Assembly: GCF_000495475.1 (NCBI RefSeq)
Contig: NZ_ASGZ01000020.1
Span: forward strand, 1-64,000
DNA: 64,000 nt
From: Candidatus Halobonum tyrrellensis G22
GTDB taxonomy: Archaea > Halobacteriota > Halobacteria > Halobacteriales > Haloferacaceae
Direction of reading: 5' to 3'
Of this stretch, positions 1-8,998 are shown piece after piece. Made by a program: the position numbers and the translations under genes. Position 1 is the stretch's first letter. Every line of letters starts with the position of its first letter. The notes below the pieces were generated by a model. It made no database searches and was not told where the DNA came from. It saw only the letters and a program-made list of their open reading frames with translations.

Positions 1-1
1 C

Positions 2-73
2 GCGCCCGCGCCCGACGCCGAAGTTGCCCCCGCCGCCGACCCGGTGGTCGGTCCCGAGGAGTCGCCGCCGTAG
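2..73 (+). CDS. C-terminal tail of a gene entering from the left
   Basis: The frame beginning at base 2 is open to a TAG at 71-73 and encodes a Pro/Ala/Glu-rich tail ending in PEESPP. Codon third positions are mostly G or C, as in the genes here. This looks like the acidic, disordered end of a plus-strand protein whose body lies outside the window. The family cannot be told. The minus strand in the same place would encode a Gly/Ser-rich stretch with no good start, so the plus reading is preferred, with limited confidence. Confidence 0.4.
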   Translation, partial: APAPDAEVAPAADPVVGPEESPP

Positions 74-148
74 CCGCCCCGCCCGCGGGTCGTGTCCGCC
101 CACGCGTCGAGCGCCGGCGCCGTGGACGCGCCGGGAGCCGACCGCCGG

Positions 149-1372
149 CTACGGCAGCGCGACCTCGTCGACGTAGACGCCGAACCCGGCGGCCTCGACC
201 CCCGTGGTCCGGACGGGGACGAGCGTCACGGTCAGTTCCGCGTCGGCCGCGTCGGCGGTCGGCCGGCGGACGGTGGCGCTGACCGGGTCGTCCGCCCGGA
301 TCGACTCGCCGAACAGCCGGCGTTCGACGTCGGTGGGGAACGCCTCGTCGACGGGGACGCCGACGGGCGCGTCGGGGAACGACCGCTCGTAGGCCGCGTT
401 CGCCTCGCGCACCACCGGCGGCTCGCCGCACGCCGACTCGACGTACACCGTCGGCGCGGGGAGCCGCTCGAAGAACGCGTACAGGCGGTCGCGCTCGCTC
501 CGGAGCGCGGTCTCGCGTTCGAGTCGCGCGAGCGCCTCGGCCGCGTGGGCGGCGACGATCTCGAGGAACTCCACGTCGCGCTCGTCGAACGCCGCCTCGT
601 CGGGGGTGGTCACCTGTAACACGCCGTACTCGCCGACGGCGACGCTCGCGACCGACGTGATGTACGGCGACTCCCGGTGGTGGGCGGGGTGGCTGTCGTA
701 GTCGTCGACGACCATCGACTCGCCCGTCACGTAGGTTCGCCCCGCGACCCCCTCGCCGACGTCGAGCCGCACCGCCTCCTCGTCGGGGAGGAGGTTGCCG
801 TACGGGACGAGTTCGCCGCCCTCGACGAACGCCAGCACGCACCGGTCGTACGCGAGCGCCTCGGTCACCGCGCCGACGACCCGGTCGACCACCTCCTCGC
901 GCGACTCGCAGGCGGTTATCGCGCGGGTGTACGTGTTGAGCGCGGTGAGCTTGGTGTTCGCCTCGTCGAGGCGGTTCCGCTCGCGGTTGCGCTCGATCCG
1001 GTCGGCGACGCGCGCGACCAGCGCGTCGATTCCGTCGTCGGGCCGCACCACGCTGCTCACCGGCGAGACGGACGTCGCCTCGCCGTACGCCACCAGCGGT
1101 AGCTGCGGGTCGAGGTCGGCGAACGACGCGAGCGCGTCCGTGTCGTCGGCGAGACACACCACGCAGTCCAGTAGGGGCGCCAACTCCGCGACGTATTCGC
1201 GCGCCGTGATCCCGTGTTTCACCACGGTGTCCGCCCCGAGCGCCGCGCCGATATCGTCGGCGACCCGGTGTACCGCCTCGGGGGTGGGTGCGCCTCCCGC
1301 GTCGTCCGCGTCGCCGTCCGACTCGGAGGCGGCCGTCACGAGCACGCGGGCGTCCGGGAAACGATCCGGCAT
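149..1372 (-). CDS. GAF-domain sensor protein (bat/receiver-like, no DNA-binding domain seen)
   Basis: About 407 residues. The N-terminal ~130 residues resemble a degenerate receiver-type domain (VLVTAA opening; CVVCLADDTD). A short helix follows, then a GAF domain at roughly residues 150-290 (AITACESREEVVDRVV, GEGVAGRTYVTGES, VLQVTTPDEAAF), then a PAS-like C-terminal part. In haloarchaea such GAF/PAS proteins often belong to bat-type regulators or histidine kinases, but no kinase or HTH module is visible, so this is probably a stand-alone sensor or adaptor. The ATG at 1372 is chosen because an AACTATAC element is centred 28 bases upstream. A GTG at 1414 would extend it by 14 residues but would lie upstream of the predicted transcript start. 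Confidence 0.75.
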   Translation of the reverse strand: MPDRFPDARVLVTAASESDGDADDAGGAPTPEAVHRVADDIGAALGADTVVKHGITAREYVAELAPLLDCVVCLADDTDALASFADLDPQLPLVAYGEATSVSPVSSVVRPDDGIDALVARVADRIERNRERNRLDEANTKLTALNTYTRAITACESREEVVDRVVGAVTEALAYDRCVLAFVEGGELVPYGNLLPDEEAVRLDVGEGVAGRTYVTGESMVVDDYDSHPAHHRESPYITSVASVAVGEYGVLQVTTPDEAAFDERDVEFLEIVAAHAAEALARLERETALRSERDRLYAFFERLPAPTVYVESACGEPPVVREANAAYERSFPDAPVGVPVDEAFPTDVERRLFGESIRADDPVSATVRRPTADAADAELTVTLVPVRTTGVEAAGFGVYVDEVALP

Positions 1373-1548
1373 CCTCACGCTTCTCCCGCTACACGTGTAT
1401 AGTTCATACGGCACCTCCCTTTTTTACACCGTTCGTCAACCGAGTTGGCTATAGTGAAACAACCCGACTCGGACGGGTCGAGGGGTGACCCGCGGCCGAG
1501 CGAGTCGGGTCGCCGCCCCGCGGCGGTCCAGGTCGCCCCGGACGCGGC

Positions 1549-3384
1549 TCAGACGTGTTCGTCGAGGAACTCGACGACCGCGCGGTACGCCTCGATCCGG
1601 TTTTCGAGCTTCGAGAAGCCGTGGCCCTCGTCGTCGAAGATCAGCTTCCGCGTCGGGACGTGTTCGCTCGCCTCCTCGGCGACCTGTTCGGCCTCGCCCA
1701 CCGGCACCCGCGGGTCGTTCGCGCCGTGGAGGACGAACAGCGGCGCCGCGATCCGGTCGACGCTGTTGATCGGCGAGACGGATTCGAGGAACTCCCTGTC
1801 CTCCTCGAGCGAGCCGTACTCGGCCTCGCGGAGTTCCCTGCGCCAGTCGCCCGTGTTCTCGAGGAACGTGACGAAGTTGGCGATGCCGACGATGTCGACG
1901 CCCGCGGCCCACAGGTCGGGGTACTCGGTCATCGCCGCGAGCACCATGAACCCGCCGTACGACCCGCCCATGGCGACGACCCGGTCGGGGTCGACCACGG
2001 GGTGGTCGTGGAGCCACTCGACGCCCGCCTCGACGTCGGCGACCGAGTCCATCCGCTTTTCGACGTCGTCGAGGTGGCTGTACGCCTTGCCGTACCCCGC
2101 CGACCCGCGGACGTTCGGCTCGAACACCGCGTAGCCGTGCGAGAGGAGGAACTGTTTCACCCCGTTGAACGACGGGCGGCGCTGGCCCTCGGGCCCGCCG
2201 TGGATGTCGACCACCACGGGGGTTTCGCCCTCGGGCGCGTCGTCGGGCGTCGAGAAGAACGCGGGAATGTCGCGGCCGTCGAACGTCGGGTAGTGGACCA
2301 ACTCGGGTTCGACGAACGTGTCGGCGGGGATGCCCGCGGTGGCGGCGTACGTCCACCGCTCGCTGTCGCCCGTCTCCGCGTCGACGACGTACACGTTGGT
2401 GTTGACCGTGCTCCCCGTCACCGTCACCGCGTAGCGGTCGCCGTCGTCGTCGAAGGAGACGCCGCCGGCGACGCCCCCGGGCAGGTCGGGGTCGGGGAAC
2501 GCCTCGACCCGGTCGGCCGCCGCCAACTCCCCGGCGGTGAACTCCGTGTAGCCGTCGACGTTCCGCGAGTAGACCAGCCGCTCGGTCTCCTCGTCTATCG
2601 CCACGCCGTCGACGTTCCACTCGCCGCCGCCTTCGACCACCCAGAACTCGCCCGAGTCGAGATCCAGCCGTTCGAGTTGGAGGGTGTCGGCGTCGTGGTC
2701 GGTACAGACGTACACCCCCTCGCCGTCGGGACCCCACTGGGGGCTCGAAAAGCGGGCGGTCCCCTCGTGTGGGGTGAGGTGGTCGAACGCGCCCGACTTC
2801 AGGTCGAGCGCGTACAGGTCGTGGTCGAAGCTCGAACTCGCCCGGTGGACGAGGAGGCGGTCGTCGTCCGGGCTCCAGCCGGCGACGCTGAGCCAGCCGT
2901 CGCCCTCGTGGACGAGTTCGGCGTCGTCGCCCGTCGCGTCCCGCCGCTGGACGTACACGTCGAACACCGACTCGTCGCGGCGGTTGGAGGCGAACGCGAA
3001 CCGGCTCCCGTCGTGGCTCCAGCCGCCCCAGCGGTGTTTGAACTCGGGCATCGCCGTCCACTCGGTGATCCGGCCCGAGTCGGGGTTGAGGCGGTACAGT
3101 TGCGCGCGCTCGTTGCCGCCCTCGTCCATCCCGAACGCGAGTTCGCGCCGCTCGGGCGACCAGTCGACGAACGTCACCCGCTCGTCGTAGAAGGTGTGCT
3201 GTTCGGGCCACGCGCCCGGCTCCGAGAGGCTCCACACCTGCGGCGTGCCGGTCGTGTCCATCAGGAACGCGAGCGTCCCGTCGGGCGCGAAGTCCGCCGT
3301 GTGCGCGCTCCGGATGTTGAGGTAGCGCTCGACGTCGTACCCCCGCGCTCGCTGGTCGTCGGTCGGGTCGTCCGGTTCTGGCAT
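1549..3384 (-). CDS. S9 family prolyl oligopeptidase / acylaminoacyl-peptidase
   Basis: A 611-residue cytosolic serine peptidase. The N-terminal two thirds is a beta-propeller made of WSPD/DG-type blade repeats (for example VDWSPERREL, GWSPDDDRLL). The C-terminal third is an alpha/beta-hydrolase domain. The catalytic triad can be read: Ser ~475 in GGSYGGFM, Asp ~557 in HGANDPRVP and His ~588 in EGHGFSK. The family removes short or N-acylated peptides and acts late in peptide turnover. The ATG at 3384 has a TTTA element about 28 bases upstream, giving a leaderless start. An upstream extension in the same frame is rejected as non-protein-like. No partner gene is apparent. Confidence 0.93.
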   Translation of the reverse strand: MPEPDDPTDDQRARGYDVERYLNIRSAHTADFAPDGTLAFLMDTTGTPQVWSLSEPGAWPEQHTFYDERVTFVDWSPERRELAFGMDEGGNERAQLYRLNPDSGRITEWTAMPEFKHRWGGWSHDGSRFAFASNRRDESVFDVYVQRRDATGDDAELVHEGDGWLSVAGWSPDDDRLLVHRASSSFDHDLYALDLKSGAFDHLTPHEGTARFSSPQWGPDGEGVYVCTDHDADTLQLERLDLDSGEFWVVEGGGEWNVDGVAIDEETERLVYSRNVDGYTEFTAGELAAADRVEAFPDPDLPGGVAGGVSFDDDGDRYAVTVTGSTVNTNVYVVDAETGDSERWTYAATAGIPADTFVEPELVHYPTFDGRDIPAFFSTPDDAPEGETPVVVDIHGGPEGQRRPSFNGVKQFLLSHGYAVFEPNVRGSAGYGKAYSHLDDVEKRMDSVADVEAGVEWLHDHPVVDPDRVVAMGGSYGGFMVLAAMTEYPDLWAAGVDIVGIANFVTFLENTGDWRRELREAEYGSLEEDREFLESVSPINSVDRIAAPLFVLHGANDPRVPVGEAEQVAEEASEHVPTRKLIFDDEGHGFSKLENRIEAYRAVVEFLDEHV

Positions 3385-3479
3385 GCGTGAACACGCGTCC
3401 CGGGTCGGCGTAAAGCGTTCGGGTGGCCGCGCCCCGCACCACCCGGGTTTTTGTCGCCGCCACGCGACCGGGCGCACAG

Positions 3480-4526
3480 ATGCGCGTCGCGTTCGTCTCG
3501 ATGTACACCACCGACCGTCGGGACACGCCCGCGCTCCGGCGGGCCGAACGGGTCGCGGCGGGGCTGTCGGCGCGGGGCCACGAGGTGGTCTGGCTGTGCG
3601 CGCGGTGGTGGGACGGCGACGCCGACGCGTTCGACCGCGACGGGGTCACCTACCGGGCGGTGACCGACGCGGCCTCGTCGGGGTCGTTCCGGTCGAAGCT
3701 CCCGTTCGCGCTCCGGAGCGTCTCGCCGGACGTGGTGCAGGCGGTCTGCGCCCCGCCGGCGCACGCCTCGACGGCCGCCACCGTCTGTCGACTCCTCCGG
3801 ACGCCGACGCTCGTCGACTGGTGGGGGGCCGACCCCGACCTCGGCACGGCGAAGGGGTACCGGAGGGCGGCGACGAAGCCCGACGCGGTGCTCGTCCCCT
3901 CGGAGGCGGTGCGGACCGACGTGCGCGAACGCGGCGCGGCCGCCGACGACGTCCACGTCGTCCCTGAGAGCGTCGACTTCGACCTGGTGCGGTCGGCCGA
4001 CGCCGCGGGCGACGCCGACGTGGTGTACGCCCGCCGACTCGACGCGAACGCGAACGTGGAGACGCTCCTGCTCGCGCTCGCGGAGCTGCGCGACCGGGAG
4101 TGGCGGGCGGCGGTCGTCGGCGACGGACCCGCCCGCGCGGCCGCCGAGCGGACGGCGCGCGACCTCAGGATCGACGACCGGGTGACGTTCCGGGGCGACC
4201 TCCCGCCCGCGGAACTCGTCCCGCTGTTGAAGGGGGCACACGCGTTCGCCCAGACGGCGACCGACGAGCCGTTCGCCACGGGGTTGCTGTGGGCGCTCGC
4301 GTGCGGCTGTGTCGGCATCGTCGAGTACCAGGCCGGGTCGAGCGCGCACGAACTCGTCGAGGGGTTCGACCGCGGCAGGCTGGTCACCAGTCCGGGCGAA
4401 CTCGCCGACGAGATAGCGGCCTGCGGCGGCCTCGAGCGGCGGACCGTCGACGAACGGTTCGCCGACTTCGACCACGACGCGGTCCTCGCCGAGTACGAAC
4501 GGCGCTACCGCGAGACGCTCGAGTAG
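3480..4526 (+). CDS. GT4-family glycosyltransferase (GT-B fold)
   Basis: 348 residues, opening with MRVAFVSMYTTDRR and a helix carrying ALRRAERVAAGLSARGHEV, the usual N-terminal Rossmann unit of GT4 enzymes. The middle has AVVGDGPARAAAER and the C-terminal region has the donor-site stretch PFATGLLWALACGCVGI. The typical EPFGxxxxEA motif is altered to EPFATGLLWALA, so the second acidic residue that usually contacts the sugar donor is missing; substrate is unknown. The ATG at 3480 lies about 29 bases after a T-rich TATA-like element (3448-3452). It diverges from the S9 peptidase gene. Confidence 0.85.
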   Translation: MRVAFVSMYTTDRRDTPALRRAERVAAGLSARGHEVVWLCARWWDGDADAFDRDGVTYRAVTDAASSGSFRSKLPFALRSVSPDVVQAVCAPPAHASTAATVCRLLRTPTLVDWWGADPDLGTAKGYRRAATKPDAVLVPSEAVRTDVRERGAAADDVHVVPESVDFDLVRSADAAGDADVVYARRLDANANVETLLLALAELRDREWRAAVVGDGPARAAAERTARDLRIDDRVTFRGDLPPAELVPLLKGAHAFAQTATDEPFATGLLWALACGCVGIVEYQAGSSAHELVEGFDRGRLVTSPGELADEIAACGGLERRTVDERFADFDHDAVLAEYERRYRETLE

Positions 4527-4928
4527 GCCGGCTTCGGCGGACCCCGGGGAGAGCGACGCGGCGGTCGGCCGACCGGACCGATGTCCCCTCGTTCAGTCGC
4601 AAGGATGAGCCTTATCGGAGTCTCTCCCCCCGCTTCAACCGGGTCGATACGCACGTGGACGCCCACGGCCTTTGACATGGATCGACCCTCCCCGGCGGTC
4701 CTACCCCGGGGTTCTCGTGTGACGCCCGCTCCCGAGGAGCGAAGCGGCCGTCGCCGCCCGACTCCCGGGACCTGCGTACCTCTCGAACCCGACGGCGACT
4801 GGCGGTCGGGATGGTGACGACGGCGCCACGGCTCGGCGTTCGGTCGAACGGGTAGGAAGGGTCGAGCCATCGGGACCGGGAGGTGCGGCTCCGAGCGTGC
4901 GACCGGACGCCCGGGCGGGCGGGTCGGG
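4527..4928. other. 402-base intergenic region, no confident gene
   Basis: No ORF here has convincing haloarchaeal protein character. There are two clear inverted repeats: CCCCGG/CCGGGG around 4696-4717 and CGCTCC-CGA-GGAGCG around 4730-4744. On the minus strand an ATG at 4678 has a good Shine-Dalgarno-like GGAGG 8 bases upstream and opens a 57-codon frame running into the end of the glycosyltransferase gene. Its second half is Arg/Pro-rich antisense-like sequence, so I do not call it a gene. The RNase P and SRP RNA signatures I looked for were not found. Confidence 0.5.
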
Positions 4929-5222
4929 TTACTCCTCTTCGGGCGGTTCGTAGTCGCCGCCGTACTTGGTGAAGAAGAACGCCAGCCCGAGCGTCGCGCA
5001 CATGGCGATGAACGACGCGACCCCCAGGCTCTTGGCGGAGTCGGGCACCCCGGTCGACTGGGTGGGCGCGGGCGTCGAAGCCGCGGTTTCCTCGCCGCCT
5101 TCACCGCCGCCGCTCGCGGTGCCGGTGCTCTCCTGGGCGGCCGCCGCGCCCGCGCTCCCGCTCAGCGCCGCCGCGCCGGCCGCGCCGCGGAGGAACGCCC
5201 GGCGACTCATGGCATCGCTCAT
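4929..5222 (-). CDS. Small Tat-signal membrane-anchored protein
   Basis: About 97 residues from the ATG at 5222. A twin-arginine signal (SRRAFLRGAAGAAALSGSAG) is followed by Ala-rich sequence and QE, then a low-complexity Gly/Glu/Thr/Pro linker. One C-terminal transmembrane helix (LGVASFIAMCATLGLAFFF) is followed by a short acidic tail TKYGGDYEPPEEE. It should be exported folded by the Tat system and held by the C-terminal helix with the acidic tail inside. Size and layout suggest a small accessory subunit, but there is no cofactor motif and no recognisable partner gene nearby. The start could also be the ATG at 5210. Confidence 0.65.
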   Translation of the reverse strand: MSDAMSRRAFLRGAAGAAALSGSAGAAAAQESTGTASGGGEGGEETAASTPAPTQSTGVPDSAKSLGVASFIAMCATLGLAFFFTKYGGDYEPPEEE

Positions 5223-5310
5223 GGGACGCGCTTCGAGACCCCCGAAGGTGAATCCGTCGATCGGTAATGGCGCCCCCGTCACGCGGTCTCGGCGCCGCGA
5301 CCCCGGCGGC

Positions 5311-6396
5311 CTACAGCGTGTAGTCGTGCTCGCCCGTCTCCGTGTCGAGGAACGCGGTCAGGAGGTCGACCGTCGCGTCGACGTCGTCGCCGTTGGCCGT
5401 CTCGGTGACGGTGTGGAGGTAGCGCGTCGGGACGGAGATGGCGCCGACGGGCGTCGCGCCGTGGCTGTTCTGAAAGCCCGCGGTGTCGGTGCCGCCGGCG
5501 GGCAGCACCTCGAACTGGTGGGCGATCCCCTCGTCTTCAGCGACCGCGCGCATCCGCCGGTGGACCTTCGGGTTCGTGATCACCGACGAGTCCTTCAGCT
5601 TGATCGCCGTCCCCTCGCCCAGCCGCGTCACCTGTCGGTCGTCGTCGACGTCGGGCACGTCGCTCGCGACGGTCACGTCGAGCGCCACCGCCAGGTCCGG
5701 GTCGACGTCGCCCCCGAGCGCCGTCGCGCCGCGCAGGCCCACCTCCTCTTGGGTGGTCGCACAGAACTGGACCGTCACCGCGGGGTCGTCGAGCCGTCGG
5801 GCGGTCTCCAGCATCGCGAGCACGCACACCCGGTCGTCGAGCGCCTTCCCCGTCACCGCGTCGCCCATCCGCACCGTCGACTGCTCCATCGTCACCAGGT
5901 CGCCCACGGAGACGCGGTCGGCGACCGCCTCGGGGTCCGTCGTCCCGAGGTCGACGAACACCCGTTCGACGCTGTCGTCCTTCTCGCGGTCCTCCGCCGA
6001 GAGCGTGTGCGGCGGCACCGACCCGATGACGCCCGTCAGGTCGCCGTCGGCGGCGTGGACGCGCACCCGCTGGGCGCGCAGCACCCGCGGGTCCCACCCG
6101 CCAAGCGCGTCCAGTCTGAGGAACCCGTCGTCGTCGACGTGTTTCACCATGAACCCGATCTCGTCCATGTGGGCCGCGACGGCGACCGTGTAGTCGGAGT
6201 CGCCCTCGACGGTGCCGACGACGTTGCCCATCGCGTCGGTCCGCACGCGGTCGGTCGCGGCCTCCAGCTCCCGGCGGACCACCTCGCGCACCTGGTCTTC
6301 GTACCCGGGCACGCCGCTGGCCTCGGTGAGTTCACACAACAGGTCGAAGTCGAAGTCGAAATCGGAGTCGGAGCCGGGGTCGGACGCTTCGGTCAC
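5311..6396 (-). CDS. M42-family metalloaminopeptidase
   Basis: 361 residues; a di-metal aminopeptidase of the TET/M42 (glutamyl aminopeptidase or endoglucanase-annotated) type. Metal and catalytic signatures are visible: AAHMDEIG near the N-terminus, GKALDDRVC in the middle, the catalytic TTQEEVGLRG, DVTVASD, and the C-terminal YLHT histidine. These enzymes form large cytosolic particles that trim peptides released by the proteasome. The start is a GTG at 6396 with GTTAAT about 29 bases upstream. A run of alternating Asp/Ser/Phe (SDSDFDFDFD) right after the start is an unusual acidic extension. Confidence 0.93.
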   Translation of the reverse strand: MTEASDPGSDSDFDFDFDLLCELTEASGVPGYEDQVREVVRRELEAATDRVRTDAMGNVVGTVEGDSDYTVAVAAHMDEIGFMVKHVDDDGFLRLDALGGWDPRVLRAQRVRVHAADGDLTGVIGSVPPHTLSAEDREKDDSVERVFVDLGTTDPEAVADRVSVGDLVTMEQSTVRMGDAVTGKALDDRVCVLAMLETARRLDDPAVTVQFCATTQEEVGLRGATALGGDVDPDLAVALDVTVASDVPDVDDDRQVTRLGEGTAIKLKDSSVITNPKVHRRMRAVAEDEGIAHQFEVLPAGGTDTAGFQNSHGATPVGAISVPTRYLHTVTETANGDDVDATVDLLTAFLDTETGEHDYTL

Positions 6397-6581
6397 GCCC
6401 GCCCGTTCGGTCGCCCGGCGATTAACTCCCCGCTTCGCGGCCGTCCGCGCCGCCGGACAGTGCGGGGGCGCCCCGCACGCGCCGGCGACGCGCCGCCGGC
6501 CGGAGTCGGCGGGACGGCAACTCCGCCGGCGTTTTCCGCCGTTCCGGAACGCTTTTGCGACCGAGGGCCGGGGGAAGGCAC

Positions 6582-6842
6582 ATGACCGACGACGTGGAAG
6601 CCGACCTCCGCGCGCAGTTCACCGAGGCGTTCTCCGCCGCCGACTACCCCGTCACGAGCCAGATGGACCTCGTCCCGGCGCTCCCGAACGGGCCGGGCAC
6701 GCGGTTCGAGGCGGGCGACACCTCCTTCACCGCGATGGAGATGGCGGCCAAACTCGGCTCCCACCAGGAGTTCCCCTACGAGGACGTGGAGTCGCTGGTC
6801 GACGACGTCATCGCCGGGCTGAAAGCCGAGGACATGATCTGA
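6582..6842 (+). CDS. MTH865-like family protein
   Basis: 86 residues, all helical in appearance: MTDDVEADLRAQFTEAFSAADYPV, then LVPALPNGPGTRFEAGDTSFTAMEMAAKL, ending in VDDVIAGLKAEDMI. This matches the archaeal MTH865-like EF-hand-like fold family, whose molecular function is not known. The ATG at 6582 sits about 28 bases after a GCTTTTGC TATA-like element, so the transcript is probably leaderless. Divergent from the M42 peptidase gene. Confidence 0.8.
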   Translation: MTDDVEADLRAQFTEAFSAADYPVTSQMDLVPALPNGPGTRFEAGDTSFTAMEMAAKLGSHQEFPYEDVESLVDDVIAGLKAEDMI

Positions 6843-6957
6843 GCGCCGAGCCGCGACTCCCTTCTCCCGACCGTCCCCTCCCCGACGCGGACGGTGACGG
6901 CTCCGACGGCGACGACGCGACTACGGGGCGGACCGGCCGGCCCGGCGGGCGAACCGG

Positions 6958-7740
6958 GTGAGACCCTCGCCGACGGGGGTCGAGTCGTCGGTGTCTGCGG
7001 CTTCGACCCGGACGACGGGCACACCCGAGGCTGGGACGCCGACGGGGGTGAGCGGGTCGGTGCGGCGGGGCGGCGAGGGGTTCAAGACCACCGACCGCCA
7101 ACCCCGGTTCGTGTTCGAGGAGTGGTTCGTCGGTCTCCCCGGATGGCTCACGCTCGGCGTCGCGGTCGGTCTCACCGCCTCGTTCGGGCTGGCGCTCGTC
7201 TTCCTCGCGGCCAACCGGTGGTTCCCCGACCCGCCCGCCGAGACGGGGGCGACGGTCGACGGCACGGTCCGCCGGAAGGCGGAGATCCGCGACTACCTCC
7301 GCCGGATCGACGAGCGCTACGCCGAGGAGTACGAACTCGACGGCGTCCGCGTCGCCTTCTACCTCCCCGAGCGGAGCGTCGCCATCACGTTCGACGCGCG
7401 GGCGTACTTCCGACTGAAGCGCGCGAGCGACGCCGGCGACGTCGACCCCGACCTGTTCGTCGTCCTCTGTGAACACGAGATGCCCGGCCACCAACTCGGG
7501 CGGCGACTCCCGTTCGAGGTGCCCGACGTGTTCCTCGGCGCGGACGTCGAACCGGACCCGACGACCGCCGCCTTCGAGGCGCTCGGTCTCCCCCCGGGCG
7601 CCGACGAGGACGACGTCCAGCGGGCGTACCGCGAGCAGGTGAAGGACGTCCACCCGGACCAGGGCGGGAGCCGCGAGGAGTTCACCCGCGTCCGCGAGGC
7701 GTACACGACCGCGCTCGACCACGTCGGCGACGGGACGTAG
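6958..7740 (+). CDS. Membrane-anchored J-domain protein
   Basis: 260 residues if the GTG at 6958 is used. One transmembrane helix near residues 60-85 (LTLGVAVGLTASFGLALVFLAA) is followed by a soluble region, and a J domain fills the last ~55 residues: AAFEALGLPPGADEDDVQRA with the HPD signature in KDVHPDQGGSREEF. J domains stimulate the ATPase of DnaK, so this is a membrane-tethered co-chaperone by inference. The first ~40 residues are low-complexity and no clear TATA element or ribosome site supports the start; the true start may be one of the GTG codons nearer GEGFKTTDRQ. Confidence 0.8.
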   Translation: MRPSPTGVESSVSAASTRTTGTPEAGTPTGVSGSVRRGGEGFKTTDRQPRFVFEEWFVGLPGWLTLGVAVGLTASFGLALVFLAANRWFPDPPAETGATVDGTVRRKAEIRDYLRRIDERYAEEYELDGVRVAFYLPERSVAITFDARAYFRLKRASDAGDVDPDLFVVLCEHEMPGHQLGRRLPFEVPDVFLGADVEPDPTTAAFEALGLPPGADEDDVQRAYREQVKDVHPDQGGSREEFTRVREAYTTALDHVGDGT

Positions 7741-7934
7741 CGGCCGGTCGCGACCCCGGTTCGCTCGCGCGCCCGCGTCCGGTCCCGCTACTCCGCCGCG
7801 CCGTCCCCCGCTCCCGTTCCGTCAGCCACGCCTCCGTGTAGTCGCCGTCGCGGAACGCGGGGATGCGGATCGTTCCCGACCGGTCGGCCCGCGCCGGCGG
7901 TCGTCCGACGCCGGCGGCTCCGGCCCGCCGCGCC

Positions 7935-8894
7935 CTACCGCGCGATGCCGCCGCCGCGTTCGGCGACGACGCGTTCGACTTCCTCGGGCGTCACGACCGC
8001 GAGGTCGCCCGCGGTGGTGCGCTTGAACGCGGCGGTCGCCGCGCCCCACGACAGCGCCTCGGCGACGTCGCCGCCCCGGCACCGCTTGGCGAGGAAGCCG
8101 CCGACGAACGCGTCGCCGGTGCCGATGGGGTCGAGCGTGTCGGCCTCGTACGCCGGCTGGTCGTACGCCTCGCCGTCGTGGACCGCCACGGCGCCCTTCG
8201 CGCCGCGGGTGACCACGACCGTCTCGAAGTCGAACTCGTCGGCCAGTTCCCGCGCCACGTCCGTGGGGTCGCCGTCGCGGCCGAGCACCGTCTCCGCGTC
8301 CCGGCGGGCGGTGACGAGCACGTCCACCTCGGGAAACAGCGACTCGAACGCGGAGCGCGCTTCGTCGGGCGACCACAGCTTCGACCGGTAGTTGAGGTCG
8401 AGCGCGGTCCGCGCGCCCGCCTCGCGCGCCCGCTCCAACAGCGCCGCGGTCGTCTCGGCGGCGGCGTCCGACAGCGCGGGCGTGATGCCGCTGGTGTAGA
8501 GGTACTCCGCCTCCGCGAGCGCGTCGGTCGGGAGTTCGTCGACGTCGACCGTGGTGATGGCGGCGTCCGCGCGGTCGTACACCACCTTCGTCCCGCGCGG
8601 GCGCCCGCCGGGTTCGAGGTAGTAGGTGCCGACGCGGGCGTCGTCGCCGTCGTCCCACGCCACCCGGGTGTCGACGCCGTGGCCGCGCAGGCCGCGGACC
8701 ACCCGGCGGCCGAGCGGCGAGCGCGCGAGTTTCGACAGCCAGACGGCGTCGAGTCCGAGCGAGGCGGCGGCGACGGCGACGTTGCTCTCCGCGCCGCCCA
8801 GTCGGACGTCGAACTCGTCGGCCGTCTCCAGGCGCGTCCCCTCCGGCGGCGAGAACCGGATCATCGTCTCGCCGAACGTGACGAGGTCGGTCAT
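7935..8894 (-). CDS. kdgK: PfkB-family sugar kinase, 2-keto-3-deoxygluconate kinase
   Basis: 319 residues of the ribokinase/PfkB fold. It opens [19 protein letters not shown], has the N-terminal [16 protein letters not shown] signature and the C-terminal [14 protein letters not shown] signature with the catalytic Asp. The overall pattern is that of haloarchaeal KDG (and KDGal) kinase, which phosphorylates 2-keto-3-deoxygluconate to KDPG in the semi-phosphorylative Entner-Doudoroff pathway. Substrate is inferred from similarity. The ATG at 8894 follows a TTACTTGT element at a leaderless distance. It lies about 100 bases downstream of mutL but has its own promoter. Confidence 0.85.
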   Translation of the reverse strand: MTDLVTFGETMIRFSPPEGTRLETADEFDVRLGGAESNVAVAAASLGLDAVWLSKLARSPLGRRVVRGLRGHGVDTRVAWDDGDDARVGTYYLEPGGRPRGTKVVYDRADAAITTVDVDELPTDALAEAEYLYTSGITPALSDAAAETTAALLERAREAGARTALDLNYRSKLWSPDEARSAFESLFPEVDVLVTARRDAETVLGRDGDPTDVARELADEFDFETVVVTRGAKGAVAVHDGEAYDQPAYEADTLDPIGTGDAFVGGFLAKRCRGGDVAEALSWGAATAAFKRTTAGDLAVVTPEEVERVVAERGGGIAR

Positions 8895-8998
8895 AGTATA
8901 CCCCGCTCTGTGGCGGGCGAGCACAAGTAAGCCGCGGAAATCTCCCGCCCGTCTCCCCGGTCGGCTCTCCGCCGTTCGCCCCGCTCCGTCGCCCGCTG

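Noticed and set aside
1436-1480. AT-richer island GGCTATAGTGAAACAAC between the GAF and S9 genes, possible insertion-element end
   Set aside because: No transposase, no matching inverted end and no target duplication; more likely promoter or terminator sequence.
1555-3390. Long plus-strand open frame opposite the S9 peptidase gene
   Set aside because: It is the antisense shadow of a clear protease gene; in high-G+C DNA such frames stay open, and the product has no domain.
4505-4678. 57-codon minus-strand frame with a GGAGG site
   Set aside because: Second half is Arg/Pro-rich antisense-like sequence that overlaps the glycosyltransferase end; kept only as a note.
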